Source of the DNA: Mangrovibacterium sp041596335
GTDB taxonomy: Bacteria > Bacteroidota > Bacteroidia > Bacteroidales > Prolixibacteraceae
DNA: 64,000 nt
Direction: 5' to 3'
NCBI RefSeq assembly: GCF_041596335.1
Contig: NZ_JBFHIT010000010.1
Span: forward strand, 1-64,000
The notes beneath the pieces were generated by a model, which worked only from the letters and a program-made list of their open reading frames with translations, had not been told where the DNA came from and did not search any database. Made by a program: the position numbers and the translations under genes. Positions 44,320 through 53,636 of the stretch are shown here, in pieces; the first letter of the stretch is position 1, and every line of letters starts with the position of its first letter.

Positions 44320-45672
44320 TTATCCCACTTCTTTTACCATAGTTGCCAATCCTTCGCGTAATATTTGCTGCACTTTAATTTTTGAAGTACAAGCATATTC
44401 GCATAGCGCAAGGTCTTCTTCAACCACTTCGTAAATACCTAGTTGTTCCATCTTGTCGATGTCGTTCGCCAGAATTGCTTTAAGCAGAAAGACTGGTAAA
44501 ATATCCATCGGAAGGAATTTTTCATATTGACCGGAAACAACAAATGCCCGTTCCGAACCATTCAGGTTTGCATCGAGCGTGTATGCTTTTTTCGGCAATA
44601 AGCTGGAAAAGAATGTCTTTGATGCAGAGAATTTCCCGACACCCGGAGCAGCCCATCCCATAAATTCGTAATGGTCGCCCTCTGGAATAACGGTGATTTG
44701 TTGTGCGAAATAGCCCAAATAATCATCGGTGTCAACTTGCCTTCCTGTAAGCGCGTTGCCACTGATAAGGCGTTCTGAATTTTCGTTTTTGGTTTTACCT
44801 TTTACCAATGTGCCTATTTCGGCGCCATGGATGGTTTTGACGTATTTAGGTGCTTTAACTTCAGAGCCGGTTAAAGCAATGATTTTGCTGAGATCAACAA
44901 TGCCGTTTTCAAACAAACGACCAATGTACGCCACAGCTTGCATTGAAATGGTCCAAACCACATCGCCCTTGTTAATGGGTGCAACTTTGTGAATTTGGAT
45001 TCCCACATTTCCTGCTGGATGCGGGCCGGCAAAGGTGTTTACCTCCACGTTTTTCAAACCGCCGAAAATGCTGTTGGCTGTTTTCGAAGAAAGTCCAAGT
45101 TGAACCTTTCCTTCTGTTAGCTTGCTCAATGCATTAATTCCGGTTTGAATTGATGAAAGGTCATTTTTGAAAATAAATTCATAGTCGGGAGCCAACGGAC
45201 TTGAGTCGAATCCTGAGATGAAGATATTTTTTGGTTGATCACTCGGTTTGGCCAGGATCCCGTAAGGACGTTGTTTGAAGAATGGCCAAAGTCCACTGTT
45301 TAATAATTGCCCGGTAATTTCTTCGCGACTAAGTTTCAGCGGGTCAGCTTTGGTGAAAGTGGCGAATTCGTTTTTAGCGTCTGCTTCAACCACAACTTCC
45401 AGGATTTTACGACGCTCTCCGCGAACGACTGCTTTCACAGTTCCGCTAACAGGAGAGGTAAATAAAATCTCGGGGTTGTATTTGTCGAAAAACAGCGCAT
45501 CGCCAGCTTTTACCTGGGCATCAGCCTTCACACTTAATTTTGGAGTTAAGCCTGGAAAATCAATTGGCTTAAGGGCAACGGTTGCAGGGGCAGGAGCATT
45601 CTCTAGAATGGCTTCGGCAGCACCTTTCAACCGGATATCCAATCCGCGTTTTAATTTAAAATGCTTTGACAT
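44320..45672 (-). CDS. nqrA: Na+-NQR subunit A
   Basis: A 450-residue soluble, membrane-attached subunit, first gene of nqrABCDEF. Signatures are RGLDIRLKGAAE at the start, DFPGLTPKLSVKADAQVKAGDALF, the biotinyl-like TSPVSGTVKAVVRGERRKILEVVVE module, and the C-terminal CEYACTSK. A promoter of the Bacteroidota type lies 35 bases upstream. Confidence 0.97.
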   Translation of the reverse strand: MSKHFKLKRGLDIRLKGAAEAILENAPAPATVALKPIDFPGLTPKLSVKADAQVKAGDALFFDKYNPEILFTSPVSGTVKAVVRGERRKILEVVVEADAKNEFATFTKADPLKLSREEITGQLLNSGLWPFFKQRPYGILAKPSDQPKNIFISGFDSSPLAPDYEFIFKNDLSSIQTGINALSKLTEGKVQLGLSSKTANSIFGGLKNVEVNTFAGPHPAGNVGIQIHKVAPINKGDVVWTISMQAVAYIGRLFENGIVDLSKIIALTGSEVKAPKYVKTIHGAEIGTLVKGKTKNENSERLISGNALTGRQVDTDDYLGYFAQQITVIPEGDHYEFMGWAAPGVGKFSASKTFFSSLLPKKAYTLDANLNGSERAFVVSGQYEKFLPMDILPVFLLKAILANDIDKMEQLGIYEVVEEDLALCEYACTSKIKVQQILREGLATMVKEVG

Positions 45673-45706
45673 TGTAATCCCTTGTTGTTTTAGTTTTAAT
45701 GGGTAG

Positions 45707-45738
45707 CAAAAGTAATTATTATTAAAAACTTTTCACAA
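45707..45738 (-). promoter_or_regulatory. Promoter of the nqr operon
   Basis: On the minus strand TTG (45736-45738), 21 bases, then TACTTTTG (45707-45714). The -7 box matches TAnnTTTG exactly; the -33 spacing is slightly long. Confidence 0.55.
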
Positions 45739-45867
45739 TCTTTGTTCTGAATCAAGGGTGTGATTAATCAATTGATTAACACGATTTCTCCATAACGGGA
45801 ATTGTTAGTTGTGGCATTGGCAATTAAAGCACTTATCAATCCGAAAAATCACTGATTTCGATCTAAA

Positions 45868-47151
45868 ATGAAGTATTTAGTCTCTTTTTTGCAGTTCTGC
45901 GGATGCGTTATCTTTTCATTAAGTTCTTTGGCACAAACGGCCGGTAATTTAGAATACAGCGACGCAGTTTTTAATCCGGATATTAAGTCGGTGCAGTTAT
46001 TTTCTGAAGGCAGCGTATTGTCGATCCCTGTTCTGACTTTAGGTACTGATGAACGCTTGCTCTTGAAATTTGACGATCTGTCGGGAGAAAGCCGGAACTA
46101 TAGTTACACCATTTTGCATTGCGATGCCGAATGGAACGAATCATATGTTATACAGAGTGAATATCTGAACGGTTTTGTTGAAAATCCATTGGAGGATTAT
46201 GCGCTAAGTTTCAATACGACTGTTAACTACACCAATTACCAGTTAAGCATTCCCAATGATCGGGTTCAAATAAATTACTCGGGAAATTATATTTTGTTGG
46301 TTTATGAAGATGGTGATCGGGAAAAGCTCGTCCTTAGCCGGCGGTTTTATGTGCTGAATCCCAAAGTGGAGATTGCGGCAGAGGTCAAACGGGCAACTTT
46401 CGATCCCTACAACGGAGACAATCAGGAGGTCGACTTTGCCATTTCTCACCCGCGTTTGCGCATTGTTGATCCTTTTCAGGAGATAAAGGTGGTGGTCATG
46501 AAAAATCGCCGCTGGGATTCGTCAATTCGTGATTTGAAGCCCTTGTTCGTCCGTGAAAATCAGCTGGTTTATAATTACGATAAAGAGAATGTGTTTGCCG
46601 GAGGTAACGAGTTCCGCTATTTTGACATTCGCTCGTGGACGTATAATGGCGAAAATGTGGCTAAGATTGAACAGTTTCAAGGGTACAATCATGTTACTTT
46701 GTCGACCGACGAGATTCGTTCAAATAAAAAATATTTCAACTATCGCGAGCTCAATGGAAATTACACCATCGAAAGTCAGGATCGGATAAACGATCCGGAT
46801 ACAGAATGCGATTACGGATTTGTTCATTTTACGTTAGCCGTGCCGGTGCCGTTGGTCGGAGGTTCGGTGAATGTGTTCGGTGCTTTAACCGAATGGAGTG
46901 CCAGCGAGAAAAACGAGATGAGTTGGATTGCCGAACGAAAGCAATATGAATTGACTTTATTGCTGAAGCAGGGGTATTACAATTTTCAATATGTGTATGT
47001 CCCACAGGGCGGAAAGCAGGCTGATGAAACCGTGTTGGAGGGAAGTCACGTTGAAACAGAAAATGACTATCAGATTTTTGTTTACTATCGTGGATTTTCA
47101 GGCCGGTTTGACGAGCTGGTTGGATTTCATCAGATAAACTCCAAGTATTAA
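45868..47151 (+). CDS. Type IX secretion system plug protein (DUF5103)
   Basis: A 427-residue secreted protein with an N-terminal signal peptide (residues 1-22, cleavage likely after LSSLA). Conserved DUF5103 features are YTILHCDAEWNESYVIQSEYLNGF, the FNTTVNYTNYQLSIPND segment, and VNVFGALTEW near residue 330. In Flavobacterium the Plug protein closes the periplasmic side of the SprA translocon, so this is part of the T9SS. The giant repeat protein at 533 is a candidate cargo. Its stop codon overlaps the stop of the convergent kinase gene in the shared bases TTAA. Confidence 0.9.
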   Translation: MKYLVSFLQFCGCVIFSLSSLAQTAGNLEYSDAVFNPDIKSVQLFSEGSVLSIPVLTLGTDERLLLKFDDLSGESRNYSYTILHCDAEWNESYVIQSEYLNGFVENPLEDYALSFNTTVNYTNYQLSIPNDRVQINYSGNYILLVYEDGDREKLVLSRRFYVLNPKVEIAAEVKRATFDPYNGDNQEVDFAISHPRLRIVDPFQEIKVVVMKNRRWDSSIRDLKPLFVRENQLVYNYDKENVFAGGNEFRYFDIRSWTYNGENVAKIEQFQGYNHVTLSTDEIRSNKKYFNYRELNGNYTIESQDRINDPDTECDYGFVHFTLAVPVPLVGGSVNVFGALTEWSASEKNEMSWIAERKQYELTLLLKQGYYNFQYVYVPQGGKQADETVLEGSHVETENDYQIFVYYRGFSGRFDELVGFHQINSKY

Positions 47152-49232
47152 CGAACGATCGTCAACATTCCATCGCCACTTTCAAACGGAATACTGAAAG
47201 AAAAAACGGAGCCTTTGTCAATTTCTGACTCAACTTCGATTTTGCCTCCCAATACAACCGAATAATGCTGTGCAATGGCCAGACCAAGACCCGTTCCTTC
47301 ATGTTTTCGGGTGGTTTTGTTGTCAATTTGGTGGAAACGCTCAAAAATCCGGTCGACATGGTTTTTGTTAATGCCGATTCCCGTGTCACGAATGAAGAAT
47401 TTCAACCGGTCTTTACCAAGCATTTCATAGCCAAACTCAACTTCTCCTTCGTAGGTAAATTTGATGGCGTTATCAATCAGTTTTTTCAGGATTTCACTAA
47501 GCAGATGACGATCCGTAACAACCCCAAATTTTGGGTTTGCGTTTTCGTTGTTTAGTTTTAGTTTGATCGGCTTGTTTCGAACTTCAATGCTGTATTCACG
47601 ATACAAATCAATCATGATGTCGTTAATCTTACAGAAATCTTTGCGCACGACAACCTGATTGCTTTCTATTTTTGAAATACTGATCATGTCATCGATCATT
47701 TCCATCAGCAGACGTCCGTTGCTGACAATAATCTCGATAAAGCGATCTTTTTCCTCTGAGTCGAAATCGGGCGACCCAATCATACGCGAAAAACCAATAA
47801 TCGCGTTCATAGGGGTCCTTATTTCGTGCGAAATATTAGCCAGGAATGCCGATTTAAGCAGGTCTGCTTCCTCGGCTTTAATCTTGGCTTCTTCCAGCCT
47901 TATTTCGGCCATTTTGCGTTTGGTAATATCTCTTGCGATTGTTATAACTGAATTGTCATCCAGTTTTGCGATTCGCATTTCAAACATCGCGGTCCCTTTT
48001 TCTACTTCCAGCGCATACTCAATCGTTTCAATCGAGTCAAAACGAATTGCATCCTGAATGAATTGAAAGATCTTCCGCGACATCTTCTCCGAAAAACCAA
48101 CTTCAAATATCGAGTTCCCAATAATATCGTCCGGATTAATCTGAATCAATTCCGAGTCTTTGACGACAAAATCAACATAGATTCCATCTTTATCAATAAT
48201 AAAGAAAAGGTCGGGGATGGCTTCCAGCAATACTTTGTAGCGCTTCCGACTTTCTTTCAGACTTGCGATTGCGTTTTGTTTTGCCGTCACATCGTGAAAC
48301 AGACATGCAATGTGATCTTTAGCGGGCGAAAACGTTGTCAGCTCAACCCATTTGTTCAAATGCTCAATATGAAGTTCCGTTTTCTTCTTTTTGGGAAAGA
48401 GGAAAAAGTTGGCCCAATCAAACGAATCGCGAAAAATTTTAGGGAAAATTATAGATACATCAACATTCCTGACTTCGCGGGCATTAATTTTAAAGAGTGT
48501 TTCAAATGCCTGATTAACTTTCAGTACTTCGAGGTTTACGATGCTCCCCATTTCGTCGCGATTCATTTTCAACATCATAAAACCCTGTTGAAGCTGGCGT
48601 AGGGTTTGGTTGATTTGCTCTTCACTTTCGCCCATCTTGTCTTTTAATTCTTTCATGTTCTGCTCGAAGAAGTATGCTGTGATAAAGCAAATTAGAAAGA
48701 CAGTTGTCAGAACCAGTAATGGGTTTAGTGTGTAGTCGATGGGATCCCAGTAGATTGAATTTATCAGATTCAGACGATCTGATTCAACGATGTGCAGGAC
48801 GAGTGTAGCGACGGCGAGGGCAAAAAACAAGCTAATTTTTTGCCGCTTGTTGCTGAAAAACAACAAAGCCATTAAGCCGGCAATCGTCGACCAAAGTGTA
48901 AATTGAATGGTTAAATGGATCGGCATTACGGCGTAGGATTCCGATATGAAGTAAAAATAAACCGGAAAAACGATGAAATAAATACAGTTGATTGAAACGT
49001 TCAGGTGGTTGTTGAGCAAACTATATAGCCCGATTATCGACAAAGCCATCAACGATGCATCCCCAGGAATGCAAGGGTCGGTTGAAATGCCGGTCAGACT
49101 TTGAAATAAGCTGAAAGAACTATAAATAAACATGGCTGTATACGTAATGTACAACCCAATTATTTTGCGTTTTCTTTCGCTTAAGTTTAAAGAATACAGT
49201 TTTGAAATCAGCTGATTTATGTGTGCGCGCAT
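47148..49232 (-). CDS. PAS-domain membrane histidine kinase
   Basis: A 694-residue sensor kinase. The N-terminal ~210 residues contain about seven membrane helices. A first degenerate PAS-like region (about 225-315) and a clearer PAS domain (about 320-430; LLEAIPDLFFIIDKDGIYVDFV) follow. Then comes HisKA with the phospho-acceptor His in SAFLANISHEIRTPMNAIIGFS, and a C-terminal HATPase with DTGIGINKNH and GTGLGLAIAQHY. No receiver domain or response regulator is next to it, so partners are unknown. It ends head-on with the plug gene, sharing four bases. Confidence 0.9.
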   Translation of the reverse strand: MRAHINQLISKLYSLNLSERKRKIIGLYITYTAMFIYSSFSLFQSLTGISTDPCIPGDASLMALSIIGLYSLLNNHLNVSINCIYFIVFPVYFYFISESYAVMPIHLTIQFTLWSTIAGLMALLFFSNKRQKISLFFALAVATLVLHIVESDRLNLINSIYWDPIDYTLNPLLVLTTVFLICFITAYFFEQNMKELKDKMGESEEQINQTLRQLQQGFMMLKMNRDEMGSIVNLEVLKVNQAFETLFKINAREVRNVDVSIIFPKIFRDSFDWANFFLFPKKKKTELHIEHLNKWVELTTFSPAKDHIACLFHDVTAKQNAIASLKESRKRYKVLLEAIPDLFFIIDKDGIYVDFVVKDSELIQINPDDIIGNSIFEVGFSEKMSRKIFQFIQDAIRFDSIETIEYALEVEKGTAMFEMRIAKLDDNSVITIARDITKRKMAEIRLEEAKIKAEEADLLKSAFLANISHEIRTPMNAIIGFSRMIGSPDFDSEEKDRFIEIIVSNGRLLMEMIDDMISISKIESNQVVVRKDFCKINDIMIDLYREYSIEVRNKPIKLKLNNENANPKFGVVTDRHLLSEILKKLIDNAIKFTYEGEVEFGYEMLGKDRLKFFIRDTGIGINKNHVDRIFERFHQIDNKTTRKHEGTGLGLAIAQHYSVVLGGKIEVESEIDKGSVFSFSIPFESGDGMLTIVR

Positions 49233-49418
49233 GAGTGATCTTAAAAGATGCGCCTAAATATAATGATTTTTAATTTCTGGAAAATTCCGATTCACTTTTA
49301 ATCCCGACAAATTTTGAAAGCTGATTTTTATTAGGGAATAGGGCAAGTGTATTCATTAGATTTGTAATTCAGAGGATTAAATCGATAGGAATACTTTAAT
49401 AATCAGATTTTTAAAATT

Positions 49419-51056
49419 ATGGCAAAAGGAATTTTCAACTTACCGATTGCAAAAAATGAGCCGGTAAAAACGTATGCTCCCGGTTCGCCCGAGCGAAAGA
49501 GTTTAAAGGCAAAATTGGAAGAAATGCGTTCGATCGAAGCCGAACTGCCGATGATTATCGGTGGTCGGGAAGTGACGACTGACCGTCGGATGCGTGTTTC
49601 GCCGCCACACGACCACAAGCATACTTTGGCTTATTTTTATCAAGGGGATTCGTCGCATGTGCAAATGGCGATTGATGCAGCTTTGGAGGCCAAAAAACAG
49701 TGGGCCGATCTAAGTTGGGAGCATCGTGCTTCGATTTTCCTCAAGGCTGCAGATCTGATCGCCGGTCCATATCGCGATAAGCTAAATGCAGCGACTATGT
49801 TGGGGCAAGGAAAAAATGTCTTCCAGGCTGAGATTGATTCGGCTTGTGAAATTATCGATTTTCTGAGGTTCGGCGTGAAGTGTATGATGGATATTTATCA
49901 GATGCAACCAGAGTCTGCTGCCGGAATTTGGAACTACAACCAATACCGTCCGCTCGAAGGCTTTGTATTTGCGCTGACACCATTCAACTTTACGGCAATT
50001 GCAGGCAACCTGCCCTCTGCTCCGGCTATGATGGGGAACACGGTTGTTTGGAAACCATCGAATACAGCCGTTTATTCGGCAGCCGTAATTATGGAGGTAT
50101 TGCAGGAAGCTGGGTTGCCGGCTGGTGTTATTAATCTGGTCTATGTTTCAGGACCCGTAGCCGGAAATGTTATTTTCAATCACTCTGATTTTGCCGGGAT
50201 ACACTTTACCGGATCAACCGCTGTTTTTCAAAATATATGGAAAACAATTGGCGAGAATATTTTCAAATACAAATCCTATCCGCGCATTGTTGGCGAAACC
50301 GGCGGGAAAGACTTTATTTTTGCCGACCCCACTGCCGATCCGCAAAGCCTGGCAATTGGCATGTTGCGCGGGGCATTCGAATATCAAGGTCAAAAATGTT
50401 CGGCAGCTTCACGGGTGTATGTTCCGGAAAGTATTTGGGACGAGGTGCGCGAGCGATTTGGGAAAGAACTGGCAACAGTAAAAATGGGGCCGGTTGAAGA
50501 TTTTACGAATTTTGTAAATGCAGTGATCGACGAAAAATCGTTCGACAAGCTGGCTTCATATATTGACGCTGCCAAAAAAAGTCCGGATGCGGAAGTAATA
50601 TTCGGTGGGGGCTATGATAAATCTGTCGGTTATTTTATTGAACCAACAGTGATTTTGGCTAAAAAACCAGACTACATTACAATGGTTGAAGAGCTTTTTG
50701 GCCCGGTGCTTACAGTCTTTGTTTATGAGGATGAAAGGATGGATGAAACGCTGGCGATTCTGGACAGGACATCTATCTATGCGCTCACCGGAGCGGTATT
50801 TTCGCAGGATAGGTATAATATTGAGAAGATTACCAAATGGTTGGAAAATGCTGCCGGAAACTTCTACATCAACGATAAACCCACCGGCGCTGTTGTTGGC
50901 CAGCAACCTTTTGGCGGAGCCCGGGGATCGGGTACAAACGACAAGGCTGGTTCAGTCTTCAATATGCTTCGGTGGACTTCAATTCGCACAGTGAAAGAAA
51001 CTTTTGTATCGCCGAAAGACTATATGTATCCAAATTTTTTACCCGATCGGGAATAA
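49419..51056 (+). CDS. pruA: L-glutamate gamma-semialdehyde dehydrogenase
   Basis: Oxidises the semialdehyde from pyrroline-5-carboxylate to glutamate, the second step of proline breakdown. A full-length 545-residue aldehyde dehydrogenase: LTPFNFTAIAGNLPSAPAMMGN binds NAD, VGETGGKDF includes the general-base Glu, and Cys327 in GQKCSAASR is the nucleophile. The C-terminal GSVFNMLRW segment is characteristic of this family. A -7-like TAGATTTG sits at 49357-49364. Works with the proline dehydrogenase encoded at 27980. Confidence 0.97.
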   Translation: MAKGIFNLPIAKNEPVKTYAPGSPERKSLKAKLEEMRSIEAELPMIIGGREVTTDRRMRVSPPHDHKHTLAYFYQGDSSHVQMAIDAALEAKKQWADLSWEHRASIFLKAADLIAGPYRDKLNAATMLGQGKNVFQAEIDSACEIIDFLRFGVKCMMDIYQMQPESAAGIWNYNQYRPLEGFVFALTPFNFTAIAGNLPSAPAMMGNTVVWKPSNTAVYSAAVIMEVLQEAGLPAGVINLVYVSGPVAGNVIFNHSDFAGIHFTGSTAVFQNIWKTIGENIFKYKSYPRIVGETGGKDFIFADPTADPQSLAIGMLRGAFEYQGQKCSAASRVYVPESIWDEVRERFGKELATVKMGPVEDFTNFVNAVIDEKSFDKLASYIDAAKKSPDAEVIFGGGYDKSVGYFIEPTVILAKKPDYITMVEELFGPVLTVFVYEDERMDETLAILDRTSIYALTGAVFSQDRYNIEKITKWLENAAGNFYINDKPTGAVVGQQPFGGARGSGTNDKAGSVFNMLRWTSIRTVKETFVSPKDYMYPNFLPDRE

Positions 51057-51078
51057 AAACCAAAAATAGTTGATAATG

Positions 51079-51109
51079 AAAGGAGATGATTTTAAGCATC
51101 TCCTTTTTT
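51079..51109 (+). terminator. Rho-independent terminator after pruA
   Basis: AAAGGAGATG pairs perfectly with CATCTCCTTT around an eight-base loop; six or more T follow. 23 bases after the pruA stop. Confidence 0.93.
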
Positions 51110-51154
51110 ATTGCCGTCAGAGTCGCTATTTTTGTGCTAAATCAATTAAAAGCG

Positions 51155-51451
51155 ATGTTGAAAACACCAAAATGGGTTCGGGAAAGATTATTGACAAAAT
51201 GGGGCATCACCGTGGTGATCTTTTTGGTTTACATTCTTCTAATCAACGAGCACAACCTCGTTCAACATATGCGTAGTAAAGCGAAGTTGAAGCAATTGGT
51301 TGAACAGAAAGCAATTCTGAATGAGAAAATTGAAGCCGATCAGTTGAAAATTCAGGAACTTCAGACAAATCAAAAGAACCTGGAAAAGTTCGCCCGTGAA
51401 CAATTCCTGATGCGAAAAGAAAACGAAGATGTTTTCGTAGTGGTTGAATAA
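51155..51451 (+). CDS. FtsB/DivIC-like cell division protein
   Basis: A 98-residue septum-formation protein starting at ATG 51155; the frame upstream reads through the terminator and is not used. A single membrane helix (about 16-35) is followed by a coiled coil (about 45-80) and the conserved FAREQFLMRKENEDVFVVVE tail of FtsB/DivIC proteins. In other bacteria it bridges FtsL and FtsQ at the division site. It stands 46 bases after the pruA terminator. Confidence 0.9.
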   Translation: MLKTPKWVRERLLTKWGITVVIFLVYILLINEHNLVQHMRSKAKLKQLVEQKAILNEKIEADQLKIQELQTNQKNLEKFAREQFLMRKENEDVFVVVE

Positions 51452-51591
51452 ATACCCTCCCGAATCAGACCATCAATGCTAAAAATTTATAACCAGAGAG
51501 TTATGAAATTGTGAACCAATGCTGATTTGTTTCAGAACAGGCTTTATTTAGTTTGATATATCAAAGTTTTTTCTTTAAATTGATTCAAATT

Positions 51592-52185
51592 ATGAAGCTG
51601 AATATCAACATATTTAAAATTGAAACCAATCACGTAAAGCCACAAAAGGGCCGAATATTGGTTGCTGAACCTTTCCTGTCGGGTAGCTATTTTAACCGGT
51701 CGGTCATCTTGTTGGTTGCCTATAGCGACAAAGGAGCGATTGGATTTATATTGAATAAGAAAGTTGAATATCAGATTCAGGAAATTGTGCCGGACTTTCC
51801 GGAGTTTGATGCCGAGGTTTATATTGGTGGACCGGTAAGTACAGATTCCATTTATTTTATCCACTCACTCGGGAATGAGATTTCAGGTAGTATCCCAATC
51901 AAAGAAAATCTTTATTGGGGAGGCGACTTCGAACAGCTTAAAAGTAAAATCAGACTAGGCACTGTACAACCCGGTGATGTTCGCTTTTTCATGGGGTATT
52001 CCGGCTGGGATAGTGGTCAGTTGGAAGAAGAACTTCAGGAAAACAGTTGGTTGGTATCCGAGATTGAAGAAGAAAATGTGATGGGAGTCGAGCAGCGGAA
52101 ACAATTTTGGCTCGACAACGTCCGTGCAATTGGCGGTAAATACCTTATTTGGGAGAATTTCCCGGAAAATCCCTCATTGAACTAA
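51592..52185 (+). CDS. YqgE/AlgH-family protein
   Basis: A 197-residue protein from ATG 51592. RILVAEPFLSGSYFNRSVILLVAYSDKGAIGFILNK is the family signature, and VYIGGPVSTDSIYFIHSLG and the FFMGYSGWDSGQLEEEL stretch confirm it. The function is not established; members were linked to alginate regulation in Pseudomonas. It overlaps the convergent class IV aminotransferase homologue by 12 bases. Confidence 0.92.
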   Translation: MKLNINIFKIETNHVKPQKGRILVAEPFLSGSYFNRSVILLVAYSDKGAIGFILNKKVEYQIQEIVPDFPEFDAEVYIGGPVSTDSIYFIHSLGNEISGSIPIKENLYWGGDFEQLKSKIRLGTVQPGDVRFFMGYSGWDSGQLEEELQENSWLVSEIEEENVMGVEQRKQFWLDNVRAIGGKYLIWENFPENPSLN

Positions 52186-52989
52186 CAGACGGTTGAATTC
52201 CTCAGCAATTGAGCTGGTTGTTTTTTTATAATAGCGTTTCATTCCGAATGCCCGAATAAAGCGGATTCCCCGGATATCATCGGCAACGAAAACTTCATCA
52301 GCCTGTCGTAAATCATCTTCCCGAATTGTGTTTGTTTCATCAAAATCCATTTGTATTTTTTGCGCAATCTGTCCGACTACTCTTTTGGCCGGATTGATGT
52401 ATGTTCCTTCATCACGATTGGGAGTCAGCAGTTGATTTTCCCGAACCAAAAAGAGATTGGCTCCCGGAACTTCAAGCAAATTTTGATTCCTGTCCATGAT
52501 AATGGGGATTTCTTTTCGGCCAGGGATGGCTGTTCTAGCTATTTCCCATAGTGTTTCAGATCCGGTGGAAAGGGAGGAAAGCGGAGAGTCTGATTTGTAA
52601 ATCTGGTGAAATAATTGAACAGAATAGCCATCAGCATCGAAAGGGTAGGCGGAATCAGCTTCCGGTTCCAGTTCGATTAAGTAGCTGATTGTTTTTCCCG
52701 TATTGAAAAAAGTCAGCTGAATTTGTGCGCTTTTGTAGCATTTGTTTTTAACAAGGCAGCGTTCGATCTGCCGCCTCAGCTCTTTCCCATTGTTCGCTAT
52801 GAAGTCAGGTAGAGCGATTCTAAAAAGCTGAAAATGGAGTTGCCACAAGTTCAGGTGTTCGTCCCAAAACAACAGTTTGCTTTTAATCATCTTCAATTTG
52901 TCGCGAAACAGTAGCTCGTTTAATGTTTGCGGCGAAAATAATTTTCCCTCCGGCGGGTGAAAAGTTCCGTTGAATAGGATATAGGACAT
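52174..52989 (-). CDS. Class IV aminotransferase homologue, PLP lysine apparently absent
   Basis: A 271-residue protein with the fold of aminodeoxychorismate lyase (PabC), branched-chain and D-amino-acid aminotransferases. The C-terminal half is clear: Glu173 in LLEVPGANLFLV fits the PLP-ring Glu and LTPNRDEGTYINPAKR the product-loop segment. The catalytic lysine that normally opens the stretch before it (pattern LxxLKT) reads SPLSSLSTGSE here, with Ser141 at that place. So it may be a non-catalytic binding protein or have changed chemistry. Last gene of the amn-holA-rhomboid operon. Confidence 0.8.
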   Translation of the reverse strand: MSYILFNGTFHPPEGKLFSPQTLNELLFRDKLKMIKSKLLFWDEHLNLWQLHFQLFRIALPDFIANNGKELRRQIERCLVKNKCYKSAQIQLTFFNTGKTISYLIELEPEADSAYPFDADGYSVQLFHQIYKSDSPLSSLSTGSETLWEIARTAIPGRKEIPIIMDRNQNLLEVPGANLFLVRENQLLTPNRDEGTYINPAKRVVGQIAQKIQMDFDETNTIREDDLRQADEVFVADDIRGIRFIRAFGMKRYYKKTTSSIAEEFNRLLVQ

Positions 52990-53018
52990 GAATCGTATTG
53001 GTTGCGGTTCTGCTTGGT

Positions 53019-53627
53019 TTATATGATCCGGAATAATTTATCGATGAACAGTTGATAATTATCCTGACTAAGTAGGATTGGGTAGATGAACCCAAACAAA
53101 GCGCCCAGAAAGTGGGCGTCATGGGCGATATTGTCGTTTTGCTTACGGCTCATGTAGTACGAGTAAATCAGGTACACAATGGCAAACACAATTCCGGGGA
53201 TGGGGATAATGCCAAAAAAGTAAATTTTACTCCATGGCGCGAAAAAGATCGCGGCAAACAAGATTGCTGATACAGCGCCCGATGCCCCTACGGCATTATA
53301 ATAGTAGTTGTTTCGTTGCTTGATTAATGCGTAGAGGTTTGAAAACAGCATGCCCCCAAAATAAAGAATCAGAAAATAGGCATTGGCCATGCGTCCATGT
53401 CGCACGTCAAAAATCATTTCAATGGCCGAGCCAAATGAATAGAGTACAATCATATTCACGAGCAGATGTTCCCAGTTGGCATGCACAAAACCATGCGAAA
53501 TCAGACGGTAGTATTCGTTTTTATGGACCGTTTTGCTGGCGTTGAACTGCAATTTGTCAACCAGATCGGGGCGGCTAAAAGCCATGATCGATACCAGGCA
53601 GGTGATGGCAATAATTATTAGTGTCAT
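53019..53627 (-). CDS. Rhomboid-family intramembrane protease
   Basis: A 202-residue, six-helix membrane serine protease. GFVHANWEHLLVNM in helix 2 has the conserved His and Asn, Ser116 lies in GASGAVS, and the catalytic His172 in AHDAHFLGALFGF. The substrates are unknown. It is nine bases downstream of holA and thus co-transcribed with replication and nucleotide genes, a link without a known reason. Confidence 0.93.
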   Translation of the reverse strand: MTLIIIAITCLVSIMAFSRPDLVDKLQFNASKTVHKNEYYRLISHGFVHANWEHLLVNMIVLYSFGSAIEMIFDVRHGRMANAYFLILYFGGMLFSNLYALIKQRNNYYYNAVGASGAVSAILFAAIFFAPWSKIYFFGIIPIPGIVFAIVYLIYSYYMSRKQNDNIAHDAHFLGALFGFIYPILLSQDNYQLFIDKLFRII

Positions 53628-53636
53628 AGTCTGTTT

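Noticed and set aside
48063..48602. A 179-codon plus-strand frame opposite the PAS kinase
   Set aside because: It is antisense to well-conserved kinase sequence and resembles no protein family.
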